Positions 7,440 to 10,749 of a stretch of DNA of 10,749 nt are shown here, piece by piece. The position numbers and the translations under genes were made by a program. Positions within the stretch are counted from its first letter, which is position 1. Each line of letters starts with the position of its first letter. The notes under the pieces are model-generated. The model was not told the origin of the DNA and ran no database searches. It worked only from the letters and a program-made list of their open reading frames with translations. Origin of the DNA: Methylococcales bacterium (GTDB lineage: Bacteria; Pseudomonadota; Gammaproteobacteria; Methylococcales; Methylomonadaceae); the NCBI GenBank assembly GCA_023146575.1, contig JAGLBU010000112.1:1-10749 (forward strand), written 5' to 3'.

Positions 7440-7847
7440 ATAAGCCACAAAAGCATAACGCACAGCTTTACCTATTGTGATAACTGGCACTGCAACTAAA
7501 AGCGGCATTTTTAACCACCCTCCAGCAAAACAAAAACCATCCCCAATAATAGGGAGCCAAGAAAAAAATAATGCCGCAACCCCCCATTTTTTAACTATTT
7601 GAACCGTTGCTTGTTTTTTTTCAGATAACAAAGTTTCAAGAGGATATTTTTTAGCCGTAAAAACACCTAGCCACCATGTTGTTAAAGCGCCTAAAGTATT
7701 TCCAACGGTTGCAATTAAAATTAACCTTATTACTTGCGCTTGATCTTCTGAAACCATATAGGCTAAAACCGCTTCCGAACCACCTGGCGCAATAGTTGAA
7801 GAAATAAACGCACTACCAAACAATCCCCATAACGATAAATCGTCCAT
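7428..7847 (-). CDS. yqaA: YqaA-family (DedA-like) inner-membrane protein
   Basis: A 139-residue integral membrane protein that aligns along its length with E. coli YqaA (142 residues), a short relative of the DedA/VTT family. Shared landmarks are PGGSE (21-25), GNTLGALT (49-56), SWLPIIGD (96-103), GW (110-111) and GKAVRY (126-131). DedA relatives are tied to lipid-carrier transport and membrane homeostasis, but the role of YqaA itself is not established. GGAG lies seven bases before the ATG. The start is only 18 bases after the terminator of the copper operon, and the last codons interlock with those of the convergent bcp. Confidence 0.88.
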   Translation of the reverse strand: MDDLSLWGLFGSAFISSTIAPGGSEAVLAYMVSEDQAQVIRLILIATVGNTLGALTTWWLGVFTAKKYPLETLLSEKKQATVQIVKKWGVAALFFSWLPIIGDGFCFAGGWLKMPLLVAVPVITIGKAVRYAFVAYLFI

Positions 7848-7864
7848 TATTATTCTCCACGCAT

Positions 7865-7891
7865 AAAAAAGCCCCTAAACAATTTAGAGGC
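7865..7891 (-). terminator. Intrinsic terminator of the copper operon
   Basis: On the minus strand GCCTCTAAA pairs with TTTAGGGGC (nine pairs, one G-U) around a TTG loop and runs into six Ts. It starts 23 bases after the cupredoxin stop. Read on the plus strand, the hairpin is also followed by TTTT, so it may act weakly the other way. Confidence 0.85.
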
Positions 7892-7914
7892 TTTTAGACA
7901 TTCAATTTAGCTTG

Positions 7915-8799
7915 TTACTTTTCAGGCAACTTTTTTGATTTCGATAAAATTAACGCAATTAAGGTTTTTATTTCTTTAATCAGAAAAACCATAACACGGC
8001 TGAAAACATCAAAGCTGTAAGAAACACTTTCTGAAACCGTTTTTCCTTTGAATTTCTTGGTTAAAAAAAGTGCCAACAACACACCAATAACCAACCCAAT
8101 AATCATAACCCCTGATATAACCGAGTCATTTTGCTGAGCTCCAAGTTTTTTATCGGTTTCTGCCTTTTTATCCATTAAAGCTTTTTCAGCCACCGTTGGC
8201 AACGCTGGAATACTATCACTGTAATCGTCTTGAATAACATAAGCACTAATCCCAGGAATACTCGGTAAAGTACCACTGCCTTTCCCGACAATCAGCTGTG
8301 ACTTCATACCTTTTTCCATATGTTGCGCAATATCACAATGCACTAAATAGGTTTTATCGGCGGCTGGCAAAATCAATGTACCCGAAATTTTTCCAGGTCC
8401 TGTAAGCTCTAAATGAAACATTCCTTTAGGATATAAATATTTAGGCAAACCATGCATCATCCATTGATGGCGAATTTCATCATCATTAATAAAATTAACC
8501 GTTAATTTTGTACACGGTTTAAAATGATATTCTTGCTTGTCGAAAGCGAACATTCGCCCAGGAAATTTTTCCGCATACTTATGCCCTGCATGAACGGTAA
8601 TTTCTTTCGATTCTGAAATTTTATCACAACCTCCAGGAAGCTTTTCGGTGTTATTTCCCATAATCATGCCACCGTCCATATCCATCATATGGCCGTCTCC
8701 ATGATCCATTAAGGAGTTATGCTCTTGAAAGGTTTTTGCGATCACAGGATTCGCCATTATCAGCATTAACCCGACTATTAATAATAATTTAGTCCTCAT
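7915..8799 (-). CDS. Membrane-anchored cupredoxin with Met/His-rich N-terminus
   Basis: A 294-residue exported copper protein. Residues 1-21 form a signal peptide ending VIA. Residues 27-47 are rich in Met and His (for example DHGDGHMMDMDGGMIM), a likely copper-binding tail. A single cupredoxin domain spans about 58-172. Its probable type-1 copper ligands are His111 (IRHQW), Cys155, His160 and Met165 in HCDIAQHMEKGM, the C-x4-H-x4-M pattern. After a linker comes a transmembrane helix (about 226-247), then a basic cytoplasmic tail with an amphipathic stretch. The chosen ATG lies at 8797-8799, five bases after GGGTGG. A GTG nine bases upstream has no room for a ribosome-binding site. The ATG overlaps the end of the oxidase gene by 11 bases, so coupled translation is likely. 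An electron-transfer or copper-delivery role is inferred. Confidence 0.85.
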   Translation of the reverse strand: MRTKLLLIVGLMLIMANPVIAKTFQEHNSLMDHGDGHMMDMDGGMIMGNNTEKLPGGCDKISESKEITVHAGHKYAEKFPGRMFAFDKQEYHFKPCTKLTVNFINDDEIRHQWMMHGLPKYLYPKGMFHLELTGPGKISGTLILPAADKTYLVHCDIAQHMEKGMKSQLIVGKGSGTLPSIPGISAYVIQDDYSDSIPALPTVAEKALMDKKAETDKKLGAQQNDSVISGVMIIGLVIGVLLALFLTKKFKGKTVSESVSYSFDVFSRVMVFLIKEIKTLIALILSKSKKLPEK

Positions 8800-10531
8800 T
8801 TTTTCCACCCTTCATTGATGAAATTTGGTTGAGTATTTTTTTACGATTCAAAATAACCACATAAATAAATAATCCTCCCATAATTCCAAGCAAAAGATTT
8901 ACAAAGGCATTTTCCTCGCTTGCATCCACTAATTCAGAAAACGCTTTCGGCCCTGTTTCTATGACAACCGTACTTGGTGGTGGTGCTTTATAACCCGTAG
9001 CATCGACTTCACCTAAACTATTCCAAGGATCTGTTTTTTGCCAAACAGGGACTTTACGTTGATAGAAAGCTTTCGTAAAAGCATCCCCCACGCCTTCACC
9101 CACTGTTTTTGGCAAGCCCATTTCATTTAAATATTTCTTATACACAATCGCGCTAATATTACCACCAGGATTCATACCATCGGTCGCAATACCTTTTTCT
9201 CTATGATCATGAAAAATCCAAATACCTTCGCCATAACTGTGCAAACCATCATCTACCGTGCTGATTTTTAAATCATTCCGTTGTGCTGGCGCTATATCAT
9301 AAATATCCCGCATAATTTGAGCGCTAGGGTTATGCTCTACGCCGTCATAATGCGTGATCGTCGCCTTATGACCATGCGTATGCATCGCTAAGGTTTCACC
9401 CGTGCTATTAAACATTCGCAGCTTAATATTTTGATTCGGCTCGGTCACAATCAACGATTCGCGTAAAGTGTAAGGAAATGAACGTCCGTTAAGGGTAAAA
9501 TAATCTTCGGTTGCATCACCATTTCGATACTCACGATTCATTCTTTTGGCAATCAAACGAGGATCATTATATTCTTGAATGACACTGTGCAACTCTTTGT
9601 CCATGCCATGATAATGCAAATCATATTCACTATCATAATCTTCTAAAATTGCTTTAGAAGGGTGGCGAACTTGTCCTGCGCCAACATTAAACGTTTGAAC
9701 CCAGTTATTAGGACGATTTTCTTCGACCACAAACATCCCTACTAGTCCCATCGCCAAATGGATATGCGTTTGAACATGACAATGATAAACAAAAGACCCT
9801 GTCGCACGTGGTTTAATCTCATAGGTCTTACTTTGCCCAGGCATCACAAATTTATCACTGGTCACAGGCACCCCATCATTGCCTTCACCTGCACTATCAA
9901 CAAAAGGATGATCCACCCCATGTAAATGAATTGTGTGTGGAAAATAATGGCTATTTTCTAATTGAATCCAAACCGTATCGCCTTGTTCAACTCGAATCAC
10001 AGGTGATGGTGCGCGTAACAATGGATTTGCATCAATCCCTGCAAAGCTACTGGTTGACATGCCGCGCGTTTTCGGTGCAAACACCCACATTCCAGGTTGT
10101 ATCCCTGGCGCAATATCAAACGTAGGGACAACACCTGCAAAATCAGGTGAATGACCATTGAGCTCAATAACTTCCAATTTGATAATAATCAAATCAGGAT
10201 CGCCATCACCATCCATGTCATTTTTTTTGATAATCCCATCAGCGGCAAACCCTGAATTCATCAAGGTTTCCATTGAAATATTATTCGTCCCTTTGACTTG
10301 CGCGGCAATATCTGAAGGGTTATCAGGCTCACACCGTAACGACTCTTGCATCGCTACCCCTTCAATTGTTTGCGCTTGTCGCCATTCTGGATTTTTATTT
10401 TCACAAATGGTTTCCATTTTGCCCACATCAACTTCAACCGATGGCGGCAAAATACCCGTAGCTGCCACCGCTAAAAAAGGGGCGGCAATCATTGCGACTC
10501 CAAAAAAATTTATTAAAGGATTTTTTCGCAT
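8789..10531 (-). CDS. Membrane-anchored two-domain multicopper oxidase
   Basis: A 580-residue exported oxidase. The N-terminal signal is at about 5-24. Residues 25-140 form an unassigned region with a calcium-loop motif (D105, D107, D109, G110, D113) and two cysteines (43, 67) that could pair. Cupredoxin domain 1 (about 140-272) has type-1 ligands His199, Cys251, His256 and Met261. The trinuclear-centre histidines are H202 and H204 (HLH), H250 and H252 (HCH), H384 and H386 (HTH), and H441 and H443 (HDH); domain 2 (about 345-465) supplies the last four. Domain 2 lacks a type-1 Cys. This fits a laccase-like two-domain enzyme that reduces oxygen to water. One C-terminal helix (about 542-561) anchors it. 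AAGG lies seven bases before the ATG. The substrate is unknown; cuprous copper, another metal or the partner cupredoxin are candidates. A nitrite reductase is less likely because the full trinuclear set is present. Confidence 0.85.
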   Translation of the reverse strand: MRKNPLINFFGVAMIAAPFLAVAATGILPPSVEVDVGKMETICENKNPEWRQAQTIEGVAMQESLRCEPDNPSDIAAQVKGTNNISMETLMNSGFAADGIIKKNDMDGDGDPDLIIIKLEVIELNGHSPDFAGVVPTFDIAPGIQPGMWVFAPKTRGMSTSSFAGIDANPLLRAPSPVIRVEQGDTVWIQLENSHYFPHTIHLHGVDHPFVDSAGEGNDGVPVTSDKFVMPGQSKTYEIKPRATGSFVYHCHVQTHIHLAMGLVGMFVVEENRPNNWVQTFNVGAGQVRHPSKAILEDYDSEYDLHYHGMDKELHSVIQEYNDPRLIAKRMNREYRNGDATEDYFTLNGRSFPYTLRESLIVTEPNQNIKLRMFNSTGETLAMHTHGHKATITHYDGVEHNPSAQIMRDIYDIAPAQRNDLKISTVDDGLHSYGEGIWIFHDHREKGIATDGMNPGGNISAIVYKKYLNEMGLPKTVGEGVGDAFTKAFYQRKVPVWQKTDPWNSLGEVDATGYKAPPPSTVVIETGPKAFSELVDASEENAFVNLLLGIMGGLFIYVVILNRKKILNQISSMKGGKNED

Positions 10532-10581
10532 TTTTTTACCTTAATTTTTAATTTTAAGCAATCAATCATCTTTAAACTTAA

Positions 10582-10749
10582 TTATTCTTTCACTTTACCT
10601 AAAAGCTCATCAATTTTTTGTTTAAAACCTGCGTGCGAAAGATAAGCGACATAGATGCCTGCAAACAGAAATAATGCGATCATGAGTAAATCACCTAAAG
10701 AAGTCGCTTGACCCGCGCCTGCTCTAAACGCCATATGCGCATCCAAACG
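10582..10749 (-). CDS. Small membrane protein upstream of the oxidase (5' end uncertain)
   Basis: An open frame enters from the right edge and ends at TAA, giving 55 visible residues (RLDAHMAFRAGAGQATSLGD, then a hydrophobic helix LLMIALFLFAGIYVAYL, then a charged end KQKIDELLGKVKE). It may be the C-terminus of a longer protein. Alternatively it is a 50-residue protein starting at the internal ATG (MAFRAG), which has GGA seven bases upstream. It lies 50 bases before the oxidase gene on the same strand with no terminator between, so it probably belongs to the copper operon. I do not recognise the family. Confidence 0.65.
   Translation of the reverse strand, partial: RLDAHMAFRAGAGQATSLGDLLMIALFLFAGIYVAYLSHAGFKQKIDELLGKVKE

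Noticed and set aside
8800..8808. GTG start three codons upstream of the cupredoxin ATG
   Set aside because: The purine-rich site lies only one base away from the GTG, while it is well placed for the ATG, which also gives a standard signal peptide.
10158..10544. Plus-strand 128-codon open frame opposite the oxidase start
   Set aside because: It lies wholly within or over the oxidase gene, which has clear motifs, and has no recognisable domain.

Overview
The window is a low-GC gammaproteobacterial chromosome segment. Its right-to-left (minus-strand) core is the classic secE-nusG-rplKAJL-rpoB region, preceded by a tRNA-Trp gene, and the proteins resemble the E. coli/Pseudomonas versions closely along their whole lengths. 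I cannot name the genus. The AT-rich composition and the copper oxidase genes would fit a free-living or symbiotic marine-type gammaproteobacterium, but that is inference.

Region 1 (1-6804) is the transcription/translation block. A sigma70-like promoter (6776-6804) drives tRNA-Trp, secE (a preprotein translocase subunit) and nusG (an elongation factor). A hairpin-plus-T-tract terminator separates these from rplK and rplA. A structured leader resembling the L10 autoregulatory leader precedes rplJ and rplL. After rplL comes an attenuator-type terminator, very like the E. coli one in the same place, and then rpoB, which runs off the left edge. tufB, which often stands just upstream of tRNA-Trp/secE in related bacteria, is missing here.

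Region 2 (6805-7847) begins with an intergenic control region holding a perfect DnaA-box 9-mer and two AAATTT-centred palindromes. It is followed by a plus-strand PrxQ/Bcp peroxiredoxin. This gene converges on, and overlaps by 12 bases, a minus-strand YqaA/DedA-like membrane protein.

Region 3 (7865-10749) is a minus-strand copper operon. It holds the end of a small one-helix membrane protein, a membrane-anchored two-domain multicopper oxidase with a dockerin/FG-GAP-like calcium loop, and a translationally coupled membrane-anchored cupredoxin with a Met/His-rich N-terminus, and it closes with an intrinsic terminator. The two copper proteins carry the same type-1 copper motif (C-x4-H-x4-M) and look like an oxidase with its electron donor or copper donor on the outer face of the inner membrane. 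This is the least ordinary part of the window. No gene-free stretch longer than 300 bases is present.
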